This document shows positions 17,410 through 25,175 of a DNA stretch of 44,004 nucleotides, in pieces; position 1 is the stretch's first letter, and every line of letters starts with the position of its first letter. Position numbers and translations under genes: made by a program. The notes under the pieces were generated by a model. That model was not told where the DNA came from, did not search any database, and saw only the letters and a list, made by a program, of their open reading frames with translations. The stretch comes from CAWUKT01 sp041565275 (GTDB lineage Bacteria > Bacteroidota > Bacteroidia > J057 > JADKCL01), in NCBI GenBank assembly GCA_041565275.1, contig JBFGVE010000008.1, positions 1 through 44,004 on the forward strand, written 5' to 3'.

Positions 17410-20349
17410 TCACCGGTTTCCTTCTATCTCTTCATTTTCCAAGACTAATTTTGACCCTGTCTGCAAGCGGTAAAGGCGCTCTACATTGGTATGTTTTATC
17501 GCATGAACCTCTAAGCTGCCGGGACCATATTCGGGCTTTTTCTGGTAAACCAGAAGTCCTTCTTTTACATTTTCCAAGGTTATATTTTCTACTTTTACCT
17601 GGCTTAGATCCTTGGAAGCAATCCCTCTTCTGGAGTTTTTTATTTCTACATTAAAGACTGTTCCTTTTGACTCTTCCCCAAAGCTAATGCCCTTATCACC
17701 TGCGTGCTCTACGTAGGCAGAAGGTACAAGGACGGTACCTCCTGAAAAGTCCATTGCATCATTATTAGTATGGGAGAAATAGCAGTTGTCGACTGTTCCG
17801 GTACAAAAATCGGCATCAAAGGCATCGCTGGAGGTATATCCGAAGTAGCAATTGGACAGAGTATATACCGAACGGATGGTGTTGAGCGCATCTTCCGAAT
17901 GGTTGTTTACAAAACGACAATTGTGAAACAGTACTTCTGCTTCATAAACGGTCACCGCTCCGGTCAGCTCCCATCCCTTGTAGCTCAGAGACCTTAGTCC
18001 CTCAAAAAATACGAAGTGAAATTCTGATTTTTGCCCATTGGGTAATTGCAGCAGATCTAGCCCCATTCCAGTACTATCTGAAGATCGGATTATGATAGGG
18101 CTGCTTTCCAGACCATTGAACAAGATCCGGGACTTTGAGATGAATTTTGCGCCTTCTATAAGGTCAATTTCGGTTCCTCCGTCAGCTCTGATTATATAGC
18201 CTTTTGGGAACAGGATATCTTCTGCGATCTGAAAGATGCCTCTGCGGAACTTCACTTCCTTCAAGTCTTCGTTGACTTCATACCAATCATTACTCTTCAG
18301 TTCCAGGCCGGAGAACAGTTTTTGCTCCGGAGTGATCAGTCCTGGAGCTTCCCAAGGAAGTATTTTGGCAGAGAAGATGGTGTCAAACCCAGGAACCTCA
18401 AAGTAGACATTTTCTCCTGTTCCTGGTGCCTGTAATTTGATCATTTCCGGGGGAAAGTCATTCGCATAAGATGGCAAAAGTGTATCCTTGGTAAACGCGA
18501 ATAGGCGGTCGGGGGAATCTCCCACCCCCAAGAGGTGCACCGGAAGACAGTGGTAATTGTAAACTTGGTACTCTCGCTTATCCCCTTTGACCTTGCCAAG
18601 GTAGGCCTTAACAGAGTTCTTACGCAATGGGAAGAGTACCATGCGAATCTTTTTTGCTTCACTGAGAATCATATCTCGATCGTATTGATAATCCATCCAT
18701 TCCCTCTGGATCAAACGTTCCCGGTTGTTAACTTCATCAGCCAAAGCTTCTAAAAAGGGGATCAGGTAGTCTTCGGACGAAAAATACTCCAAGGCCTGTA
18801 CATAGCTGGCGACAAAATCAGGATCGTTGAAGAGTCGCTCAAACATCATGGCTTTGTAAGAAGGAGCCATGTAGCGAAAATTTTGTGCGTACCCAATAAA
18901 TGGGCTTTTAATCCAATTTAAGGACCCTTCAGAGGTGTACCCATTAAATCCGATGGGTTCCATACGAGAAAAGATAGGATTGTAATAAAGCCGCTGATTG
19001 TGCCAAATAAAGGCATGCTGGGCTTTGCAGATATCCACAATTGCGTAGTACCTGGCCACCTTATTCAGGTTAAAGATCTCTGAAGCTGGTTTCAGATCGT
19101 GTTTGTAGGCGTGCATCAAATCACGAGCAATTCGAAATTGCCGGTTCAGTACACCATCTCTGAGGATTTCTCCCTCTTCGAAAGGGTCTATCTCAGGGGC
19201 AATGAACCTGTGGATCCGGTCTTCAATGTCAGGGTAGTTCCCACTACTGTATTTCTCTTCTGCTTCCCAGAGCCCATCTTCTACAAATTTGAGTACAGGA
19301 CCTTGCCGAGGCTCATTTGACTCCAGTAATTGCTTGGCGAAATGTTCTTCATAAGCGAAAATCCCCTTGCTTTCACCGTTGATCTTGAGCTGGATAAAAT
19401 CGTAACGAGGGGTCATCAACCCTTCGTTAAGGAGCCATTGGTGAAAAAACCATTCATCCAGATAAGAACGGGTTGCTGGATGCTGAACTGAAAAGGTCGT
19501 CATTCCATTCCATTCCAGGCCTTCTGCTACTGAAATTAGTAAGGACCATTTATCTCCCATTAGGTGATCGGTCCAGTTTCCTTTCAATCTGACCTTGACC
19601 TTGAGATTGTCTTTGTCTTCTTCCAGCCGAGCTTTAACCCAGTCATCCTTTCCGGTAACCAATAATCCTCTTCGCATCGCCTCGTTACACTTCGTTTCCA
19701 ACTTGCGATAGGGATATTCTTCAATGACTAGATTGAGGGTCCGAACGGAGCCAGTGGGCAACAAGGCCATTTCTGGCCGCGTATTCCCTGGTATTTTGGT
19801 CACTTTCAAGTCATCAAAAAAGGCATTTGTCTTTCCAGACCTAAATACGTAAATCTTAACTTCACCTCCCTTCGAATGGTAAGGGACTTCCAAAGTACTG
19901 ATCAATTCATCCCATTCTCCGTCTGAGGTGCCACTTACTTTCCCCGAATAAGGGTTGCTCCAGCTTGGATCAATCATCAGTTCTCCTTCGTTCCTTGCAT
20001 TGTTCCGCCAGACACTGATTTCATAGCGTTCTCCAGGAACAAGATCTTTCAGGATTAGGGTCATCCCGTATGGGATCTTTTCGGTTGGCAAGCAGCTGGA
20101 TTTTCCACTGCGGGATTTAACCTGGCTCTGGTGCATTCCTTCTCCAAAGGAGGTCACGTTATTACCAATGAAAAAAGTTCCATTTTGTCGTTCTCTGACG
20201 GTTTCGGCATCGCAGAAGAAAGAAACAAAACCATCTTCGGGAGTTGAAGGGGTCAATAGGAAGATAACTATGCCGGTCACTGCCAATGGTAACAGGACCA
20301 TCAAGAACCTGTAGGATGGAAGCCTTCGCCGCTGGTCCCTAATGATCAT
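17410..20349 (-). CDS. Large CotH-family protein with right-handed beta-helix tail
   Basis: A 979-residue membrane-anchored, extracytoplasmic protein. In order: basic N-terminus and one membrane segment (13-33); a carbohydrate-binding-like beta-sandwich (about 38-187, with LKDLVPGERYEISVWRN and a closing FFDDLKVTKI); a CotH domain (about 250-560, with VKVRLKGNWTDHL, LDEWFFHQWL, INGESKGIFAYEEHFAKQLLE, GPVLKFVEDGLWE and IWHNQRLYYNP); and a right-handed beta-helix (about 705-979, with NCYFGYTSSDAFD and NCYFSHTNNDAMD coils). At the metal-binding position its smaller partner has VYDAFSG, while this one has GFNGYTS (Asn469). It may be inactive as a kinase. Start overlaps DUF4956 by 4 nt. Confidence 0.85.
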   Translation of the reverse strand: MIIRDQRRRLPSYRFLMVLLPLAVTGIVIFLLTPSTPEDGFVSFFCDAETVRERQNGTFFIGNNVTSFGEGMHQSQVKSRSGKSSCLPTEKIPYGMTLILKDLVPGERYEISVWRNNARNEGELMIDPSWSNPYSGKVSGTSDGEWDELISTLEVPYHSKGGEVKIYVFRSGKTNAFFDDLKVTKIPGNTRPEMALLPTGSVRTLNLVIEEYPYRKLETKCNEAMRRGLLVTGKDDWVKARLEEDKDNLKVKVRLKGNWTDHLMGDKWSLLISVAEGLEWNGMTTFSVQHPATRSYLDEWFFHQWLLNEGLMTPRYDFIQLKINGESKGIFAYEEHFAKQLLESNEPRQGPVLKFVEDGLWEAEEKYSSGNYPDIEDRIHRFIAPEIDPFEEGEILRDGVLNRQFRIARDLMHAYKHDLKPASEIFNLNKVARYYAIVDICKAQHAFIWHNQRLYYNPIFSRMEPIGFNGYTSEGSLNWIKSPFIGYAQNFRYMAPSYKAMMFERLFNDPDFVASYVQALEYFSSEDYLIPFLEALADEVNNRERLIQREWMDYQYDRDMILSEAKKIRMVLFPLRKNSVKAYLGKVKGDKREYQVYNYHCLPVHLLGVGDSPDRLFAFTKDTLLPSYANDFPPEMIKLQAPGTGENVYFEVPGFDTIFSAKILPWEAPGLITPEQKLFSGLELKSNDWYEVNEDLKEVKFRRGIFQIAEDILFPKGYIIRADGGTEIDLIEGAKFISKSRILFNGLESSPIIIRSSDSTGMGLDLLQLPNGQKSEFHFVFFEGLRSLSYKGWELTGAVTVYEAEVLFHNCRFVNNHSEDALNTIRSVYTLSNCYFGYTSSDAFDADFCTGTVDNCYFSHTNNDAMDFSGGTVLVPSAYVEHAGDKGISFGEESKGTVFNVEIKNSRRGIASKDLSQVKVENITLENVKEGLLVYQKKPEYGPGSLEVHAIKHTNVERLYRLQTGSKLVLENEEIEGNR

Positions 20350-21032
20350 ACCGCAATATTGCGTTGCTCAACAAACGTAATAATGGTATCCGGCCCTAGT
20401 TCAGACAACTTTTTGCGAGCGGTTTCGATTTCTTCTATGGATCGTGCATTGACCACAAAACTTAGTTCCAATCCGCGGTCTGATTCATCAATTCGTTTTA
20501 ATTCAATAAATGAGAATATATCACCCAGCATTTTGGTGATGTAGGGTAGGTCGCGGCGGCTGGTACTCAGGTTGAGGTACATATTGTCAGCAGTGCGAAA
20601 GGCGCGACCTCCCCTCAGGAGATTCTGAACTGTCAAAAGAGTGAGGATAAAGACAAATGCGACCACAGCAATTACAATTTGCTCTGCACCAGCGGCCAGT
20701 CCGAGGCCGATGGTCAGAAACAGGTATGTCAACTCCTCCGGATCCTTGATCGCTGAACGAAAGCGGACGATAGACAATGCTCCAACCAGACCAAGGGAAA
20801 GCGCAAAAGAAGATTTTACAATGAAAATGATTAACATAGTGGTCATGGCCAGAGGCAGGAAATTTCTGGCAAAACGCCGCCGGTTACTCACAGAATGGCC
20901 AAAATGAATATAGTACCAGGCCAGAGCCGCGGACAACCCAGCAGTGATCACCATGTTCAAAGCAAATTTTAAATAGTTGACCTCGACAAAGGATTTCTCG
21001 AGGTCCAGAAGATATTGAGACAGAGAGTCCAT
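20346..21032 (-). CDS. DUF4956 integral membrane protein (first copy)
   Basis: A 228-residue inner-membrane protein and first gene of the CotH/VTC operon. Hydrophobic segments lie at about 21-42, 57-90 and 100-135. The signature SLGLVGALSIVRFRSAIKDPEELTYLFLTIGLGLAAG is the clear DUF4956 core, with FRSAIKDPEELTY in its usual form (the second copy has FRKVTPYIEQSVF). A soluble tail follows (about 140-228), with LNLSTSRRDLPYITKMLG. Its stop overlaps the ATG of the large CotH gene (ATGA), pointing to obligate co-production. The operon promoter should lie between 21033 and 21142, shared with the divergent thioredoxin gene, but I see no convincing -7 element on this strand. Confidence 0.87.
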   Translation of the reverse strand: MDSLSQYLLDLEKSFVEVNYLKFALNMVITAGLSAALAWYYIHFGHSVSNRRRFARNFLPLAMTTMLIIFIVKSSFALSLGLVGALSIVRFRSAIKDPEELTYLFLTIGLGLAAGAEQIVIAVVAFVFILTLLTVQNLLRGGRAFRTADNMYLNLSTSRRDLPYITKMLGDIFSFIELKRIDESDRGLELSFVVNARSIEEIETARKKLSELGPDTIITFVEQRNIAV

Positions 21033-21142
21033 CTGGTTTGAATTACCTTAAATAATTGTTAGCCCGCAATTTAGACCCGTTATTTATAACTTTAAAGCTG
21101 TTCAAACGTAATCATTCTAGAGATATAGTTCTATCAAGTCTT

Positions 21143-21577
21143 ATGAAACATACAAAAATTTGTAGCGTGGTTGCTACTTTGATGCTCGTAATCTTCTGGT
21201 CTTCTATCGCGGTAGCCCAGTCCCCGGGGATTGATTTCTTTCATGGCACTTTTGAAGAAGCAAAAGTCAAAGCCGGGGAGGAGGACAAACTGATCTTTAT
21301 GGATGCATATACCACTTGGTGTGGACCTTGTAAGAGAATGGCCCGAGAAGCATTTCCAGATCCCCAAGTTGCTGAATTCTTCAACTCAAAGTTTATTAAT
21401 GTGAAAATGGATATGGAGAGGGGTGAAGGCCCTTCTCTGGGAAGGCGATACAGAGTGATGGCATATCCCAGCCTTTTTTTTATTCGCGGAGATGGAACTG
21501 TAGCGCATCGGTCTGTAGGCATGAAAACAGCCCCCGCTCTGATAGAGTTAGGCAAAGTGGCGGAATCAAGAAAGTAA
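21143..21577 (+). CDS. Exported thioredoxin-family protein
   Basis: A 144-residue protein. I choose ATG 21143 over an upstream in-frame TTG because it starts directly with a signal peptide (MKHTKICSVVATLMLVIFWSSIAVAQ). The mature part is a thioredoxin fold with the redox site TTWCGPCKRMA (Cys60, Cys63), followed by FINVKMDMERGEGPSLGRRYRVMAYPSLFFIRGDG, where the cis-proline of YPS sits opposite the active site. It should reduce or form disulfides in the periplasm. Its stop shares a base with the ATG of the LOG-family gene (TAATG), so the two are coupled in one unit. Divergent from the CotH operon. The in vivo partner is unknown. Confidence 0.9.
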   Translation: MKHTKICSVVATLMLVIFWSSIAVAQSPGIDFFHGTFEEAKVKAGEEDKLIFMDAYTTWCGPCKRMAREAFPDPQVAEFFNSKFINVKMDMERGEGPSLGRRYRVMAYPSLFFIRGDGTVAHRSVGMKTAPALIELGKVAESRK

Positions 21578-22188
21578 TGGTGGATCGGATCAAACAAGTC
21601 TGCGTTTACTGTGCCTCAAGTTCAGAGTTGGCGCCTAAATATTTTGAGGCCGCGGCCCGTATGGGTGATCTGCTGGCCGCTGAAAATATTCGCCTTATCT
21701 ATGGGGGCGGTTCCACAGGGCTTATGGGCAAGGTGGCAGACCACGTACTTGCCGGAGGTGGTGAGGTTATCGGTGTAATCCCTGAATTTATGCATTCGAT
21801 CGAACTTGGCCACAAAGGGGTCCAGTTACAAGTAGTTCCCGATATGCACACCCGAAAGCGGCGGTTCTTTGAGGGCACGGAAGCCCTGATCACTCTGCCT
21901 GGTGGGTGTGGTACCTTTGAAGAGCTTCTGGAAGCCATTACTTGGAAAAGGCTTGGTCTACTCACCTGTCCCATCATCATAGTCAATGTTGACGGATACT
22001 ACCATCCAATGATCGAAATGCTCAATCGATCGGTGAATGAAAAATTCATGAACCCTAAGCATCTGGATATGTGGACAGTAGTTTCCAATCCAGACGAAGT
22101 CTTGGATGCAATATACAATGCCCCACCCTGGAGCAATGATTATTCTAAGGTTGCTGTCAAGGACCGTAACCTCGGAGAATCCCTTTGA
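21577..22188 (+). CDS. LOG-family protein (TIGR00730), nucleoside 5'-monophosphate phosphoribohydrolase-like
   Basis: A 203-residue cytosolic Rossmann-fold enzyme. Diagnostic motifs are VYCASSSELAP, the nucleotide-binding LIYGGGSTGLMGKVAD (40-55), MHTRKRRFFEG, and the catalytic PGGCGTFEELLEAITWKRLG (108-127). The PGGxGTxxE motif defines the Lonely Guy family, which releases a free base from purine ribonucleoside 5'-monophosphates; in plants this yields cytokinin. In bacteria the physiological substrate is often unclear. It overlaps the thioredoxin gene by one base. Downstream lies a decayed peroxiredoxin. Confidence 0.93.
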   Translation: MVDRIKQVCVYCASSSELAPKYFEAAARMGDLLAAENIRLIYGGGSTGLMGKVADHVLAGGGEVIGVIPEFMHSIELGHKGVQLQVVPDMHTRKRRFFEGTEALITLPGGCGTFEELLEAITWKRLGLLTCPIIIVNVDGYYHPMIEMLNRSVNEKFMNPKHLDMWTVVSNPDEVLDAIYNAPPWSNDYSKVAVKDRNLGESL

Positions 22189-22249
22189 GTTGGTAACTCC
22201 CTGATATGCCAAAGTTGGTGAAAGTCATCGAATATTAGCGTTCCCTCTA

Positions 22250-22600
22250 ATGATTGAGTTAGGAACTATATTTCCCGATTTTAACCTCAAAGCACTTGTT
22301 TCCCTAGAAAAGGACAAAGGGTTCACCAGCATAGATTCTTCAATCCTGATAGCAAAAGAGGATAAATGGACTGTAATTTTTTGGTGGCCAAGAGTTATTG
22401 CAGTGATCTGTCCTGCAGGATCTACAATATCCATTGAATGGTGATCCTGAGTTTCAATGGTCCAAGGCGTTAGGAATCTTGGATGAAAGAGAAGGAATTG
22501 CGTATGGGGCAATCTTTATCATTGAACCTGAAGGAATTATATTCCTTTTTCAACCATATTTTATGGATAATCTAATCACTCCAAGAAATAACGGACGACA
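22250..22600 (+). pseudogene. Broken AhpC-type (2-Cys) peroxiredoxin
   Basis: The first part (from ATG 22250) reads MIELGTIFPDFNLKALVSLE, then DKWTVIFWWP and VICPAGS, which is the start of a typical AhpC/Prx1 peroxiredoxin through the peroxidatic-cysteine segment (normally FFWPKDFTFVCPTE). It stops at about 22440. In another frame, from about 22434, GDPEFQWSKALGILDEREGI, then AYGAIFIIEPEGIIFLF, matches the later part of the same family (normally SKALGILDEEEGVAYRATFIIDPEG). The roughly 65-70 codons that belong between these parts are missing, the frame shifts, and the C-terminal resolving-cysteine region is absent. It is a remnant with an internal deletion, ending just before tRNA-Arg. Confidence 0.8.
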
Positions 22601-22630
22601 ACAGCAATTTGCCAAGCTGTCTGCATCAAG

Positions 22631-22702
22631 TAGTCCCGGCAAGAATCGAACTTGCATCTAGAGTTTAGGAAACTCCTATTCTATCCATTGAACTACGGGA
22701 CC
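22631..22702 (-). tRNA. tRNA-Arg (anticodon CCT)
   Basis: The minus strand folds as a cloverleaf of 72 nt: acceptor GGTCCCG/CGGGACT (one G-U), D arm GTTC/GAAT, anticodon stem GGAGT/ACTCT with loop TTCCTAA, a 4-nt variable loop, and T arm GCAAG-TTCGATT-CTTGC. The loop gives anticodon CCT, reading AGG arginine codons. The discriminator is A and CCA is not encoded. Confidence 0.93.
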
Positions 22703-22775
22703 AGAGTGTTGATGAAACTCAACTTTTTCAAGATTACAAAGGTAAATTCGTTATATTAATTTCCAAGATAAAATC

Positions 22776-24425
22776 ATGAGTAATAATACCCTTTTCGATG
22801 TTTACATTGTGGTAGACTGGAGCGCCAAAGACGATCCAGGTCCCCAAAGTCACAAAGATGACAAGCTTAAAAAAGATAATATTTGGATCGGTGAAGCTAA
22901 ACGGACCGGTGAAGTATTAACCTTTTCTCAATCCTATTTCCGGACCAGAGCGCGTGCCTATCAGCATCTGGAAGCTACCTTGAAAGACCAATTGAGGGAA
23001 GGCAAGCGCTCCTTAGTCGGTTTTGATTTCGCTTTTGGCTATCCTGCGGGATTTGCTGAACTGCTGACTGGAAAGGCTGACTGGAAAGGTGTCTGGCAGT
23101 ATCTGTCCGAGCATTTGGAAGACGATGAACTCAACGAGAACAACCGCTTCAAATTGGCAGATAGAATAAATGCTAAATTCAGCGGAGAAGGTCCATTTTG
23201 GGGAGTGGGCAGGGGGGTAGAGTTGAAGCATATTGAAGCAAAAAGTCCCTGGAAAGGTGTGGATGAGCTCATGATCAATGGAAAAGCAATCCAACGCTTG
23301 CGCCATACCGACCGAAGCACTAAAGGAACCCAGGAAGTCTGGAAGCTATACGGTGCCGGAAGTGTTGGAAGCCAGAGTCTGACAGGCATTCCAGTCGTTT
23401 GGAGACTGCGATGCCATGAAACACTGGAAAAGGAAAGCTATATCTGGCCGTTTGAGACTACGATGCTGGAAAAAGAAGTCCTCGAAAAAAAAGCCAAGGT
23501 AGTGTTTGCAGAAATATTTCCAGGCCAAGCAGAAGAAAGAGTTAAAAAATTAATAAAGGATCGGGAAAGCAATGGAGAAAAGCCCAAGGATCAACTCCAG
23601 GTTTGGGCAATGACCGAGAAATTAGGCCAAGCAGATGAATCTGGAGAGCTGATGAATTGGTTTGCAGAGGTAGCCGCATTGCCCAAGGTGGTTCGCTCTG
23701 AAGAGGCTGCAATCCTGAAAGCTCCTGCACCTTTAGAACAAACTCCTGCTGTAAAGGGAAAAGTAGCCAAGGGGAAAAAAACTAAGACATCTGATCAGGA
23801 GCCAGCAAAAGAAAGAAGGATAAAATCGGACTCTGTGGCCAAATCACAGGAATCCAAGAAGTCGAAGTTGGCAAAGAAGCAAAAGCAAGAAGATGTGCGA
23901 TTGGCAAGGGAAAAGGAAAAAGAGGAGATCAAGAAAAAACGGGAATCGGAAATTGCCAAGCGGAAAGAAGAACGTGAAAAGCAGCGAGCCATTTTGATCG
24001 CGGCTCGAGAGAAGGCCAAAGAGAAAAAGCAAAAAGAGCGGGAAGATCGCCTAGAAAAGATCAAAGCTGAAAAAGCTAAGAAAGAGAAAGAACGAAAAGC
24101 GAAAAAAGAGGAGGAGAAGGCGAAAAAGGATGAAAAGAGGCGAATAAGAATGGTTGGGATTGAGTCCATGAAGCAAAAAAAAGCCCTTGAAGAAGAGCAA
24201 AAAAGGCGGCATCAAGAACAGAAATCGAAGGCTGTGGCAAAAGCCAAAGCAACAGTGGATAAGACAGCCAGAGAGGAGGCCAAAATTCGTGAAGCAGGAA
24301 GCTTGAAACGCCATGTCAGCCCGGAGATTGCAGTTGCTAAAGCGGAAGGAAAAACAGTAGATACTGGAAACATTACAAAAAACACCAACTCAGGAATTGA
24401 AAAAAGGACTGAAGGCGGTACGTAA
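22776..24425 (+). CDS. RNase H-like domain protein fused to Lys/Glu-rich coiled tail
   Basis: A 549-residue cytosolic protein in two parts. The N-terminal ~300 residues match a widespread uncharacterised family (often mislabelled CbiG or molybdopterin-related): FDVYIVVDWSAKDDP at the start, IWIGEAK, SLVGFDFAFGYPAGFAELL, EGPFWGVGRG, VWKLYGAGSVGSQSLTGIPV and YIWPFETTM, then VVFAEIFPG. The VDWSA and GFDFAFGYP acidic residues suggest an RNase H-like (DUF429-type) fold with a possible metal site. From about residue 320 to 515 the chain is nearly all Lys, Glu, Arg and Ala (for example KKEKERKAKKEEEKAKKDEK), a long charged helix. The tail may bind nucleic acid or ribosomes. It is flanked by tRNA-Arg on the opposite strand. 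Catalytic role unproven. Confidence 0.75.
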   Translation: MSNNTLFDVYIVVDWSAKDDPGPQSHKDDKLKKDNIWIGEAKRTGEVLTFSQSYFRTRARAYQHLEATLKDQLREGKRSLVGFDFAFGYPAGFAELLTGKADWKGVWQYLSEHLEDDELNENNRFKLADRINAKFSGEGPFWGVGRGVELKHIEAKSPWKGVDELMINGKAIQRLRHTDRSTKGTQEVWKLYGAGSVGSQSLTGIPVVWRLRCHETLEKESYIWPFETTMLEKEVLEKKAKVVFAEIFPGQAEERVKKLIKDRESNGEKPKDQLQVWAMTEKLGQADESGELMNWFAEVAALPKVVRSEEAAILKAPAPLEQTPAVKGKVAKGKKTKTSDQEPAKERRIKSDSVAKSQESKKSKLAKKQKQEDVRLAREKEKEEIKKKRESEIAKRKEEREKQRAILIAAREKAKEKKQKEREDRLEKIKAEKAKKEKERKAKKEEEKAKKDEKRRIRMVGIESMKQKKALEEEQKRRHQEQKSKAVAKAKATVDKTAREEAKIREAGSLKRHVSPEIAVAKAEGKTVDTGNITKNTNSGIEKRTEGGT

Positions 24426-24489
24426 CTTAATGTAACTCTAGCCTGAATCATTGACAATGTAACCTATTCGGCAGTCTAATATCCTCTTA

Positions 24490-24798
24490 TCAAAGTCTTT
24501 CTAACAGTGTCCTAAAAGCCACAAACCTGTCTTTGTAAAGCTTGGTATGCTTTTCCTGCATTTCGGAGGCAAACTGCTCTTGGTATACTAAATAATCATC
24601 CATGGTGGCGCAACTGTACTGGATATTATAGGTGACTACATCTGGCTCGTGTGGAGGAGGGTCCAGGAGGCGGTGGATCTTGCCATCGATAAAAATACCG
24701 GTAGAAAGCATATCAGGAATATGCGTTCTCTTCATCCAAAAGAGCCAATCGGATTCTACAATTGAATCAATGCTCACAGTAACGCTATAAATAATCAT
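24490..24798 (-). CDS. DUF4286 family protein
   Basis: A 102-residue cytosolic protein. MIIYSVTVSIDSIVESDWLFWMKRTHIPDMLSTG at the N-terminus, then VVTYNIQYSCATMDDYLVYQEQFASEMQEKHTKLYKDRFVAFRTLLE, is the complete DUF4286 pattern, a small ferredoxin-like (dimeric alpha/beta barrel type) protein widespread in Bacteroidota. Nothing is known of its function and no active site is apparent. It converges on the RNase H-like gene with 64 nt between stops and has no same-strand partner close by. Confidence 0.85.
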   Translation of the reverse strand: MIIYSVTVSIDSIVESDWLFWMKRTHIPDMLSTGIFIDGKIHRLLDPPPHEPDVVTYNIQYSCATMDDYLVYQEQFASEMQEKHTKLYKDRFVAFRTLLERL

Positions 24799-25175
24799 AT
24801 ATAATTGTCCGCAACATTGCGCCCAAGGTATGCATGCGGTGTTAGGCTTAGGTTCTAAAATGGAGTAAATGAACAGATAAGATTATGAATTTACTTAATT
24901 TTCCAGCACAATTCCTAGGTGAAAGATCCAGTTGATCGTATCTCAAGAAAGTTCCTGACCATAAGGGAGCCTCATGTAAAAGGTATGGTCGCAAACACCT
25001 GGAACATCGTCTAGGTGCTTCGCAGGTCTGGCGCCGGAACATCAGTGGGTAATATTGCTGAAAACACTTACAGTACTATTGCGCTTATACCAACGAGAAC
25101 ACAACATTAAATTGCTCAACATCGCTACCAGCGGGGTATGTTACATTCTAAATGTAGTTCCCAACCAGAATTCGA
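24799..25175. other. 377-nt gap without a supported gene, bounded by two palindromes
   Basis: No frame here has convincing coding features; the longest (minus, 24848-25042) has no recognisable family. At the left edge an imperfect palindrome (24807-24847) ends in GTTAGGC and pairs AACA with TGTT. At the right edge (25114-25144) GCTCAACATCGCTACCAGCG and the GGGTATGTTAC that follows fold into a short hairpin (AACAT-CGCT / AGCG-ATGTT). The AAC/GTT-ended palindromes loosely recall integron attC or REP-type elements, but the consensus is incomplete and orientations disagree. Confidence 0.4.

Noticed and set aside
21056..21142. Longer N-terminus for the thioredoxin gene
   Set aside because: Starts at a TTG and adds no recognisable sequence before a clean signal peptide that begins at ATG 21143.
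22434..22661. Separate small gene downstream of the LOG gene
   Set aside because: Its residues match the later part of an AhpC peroxiredoxin and its end runs into tRNA-Arg; it is part of the pseudogene.
24807..24847. Complete integron attC site
   Set aside because: The GTTAGGC end is present, but the matching RYYYAAC end is not exact, no integron integrase is visible, and the right-hand palindrome is in the opposite orientation.
24848..25042. Minus-strand 64-codon frame in the DUF4286-HAD gap
   Set aside because: No family, no strand-specific signals, and short competing frames on the other strand look equally random.
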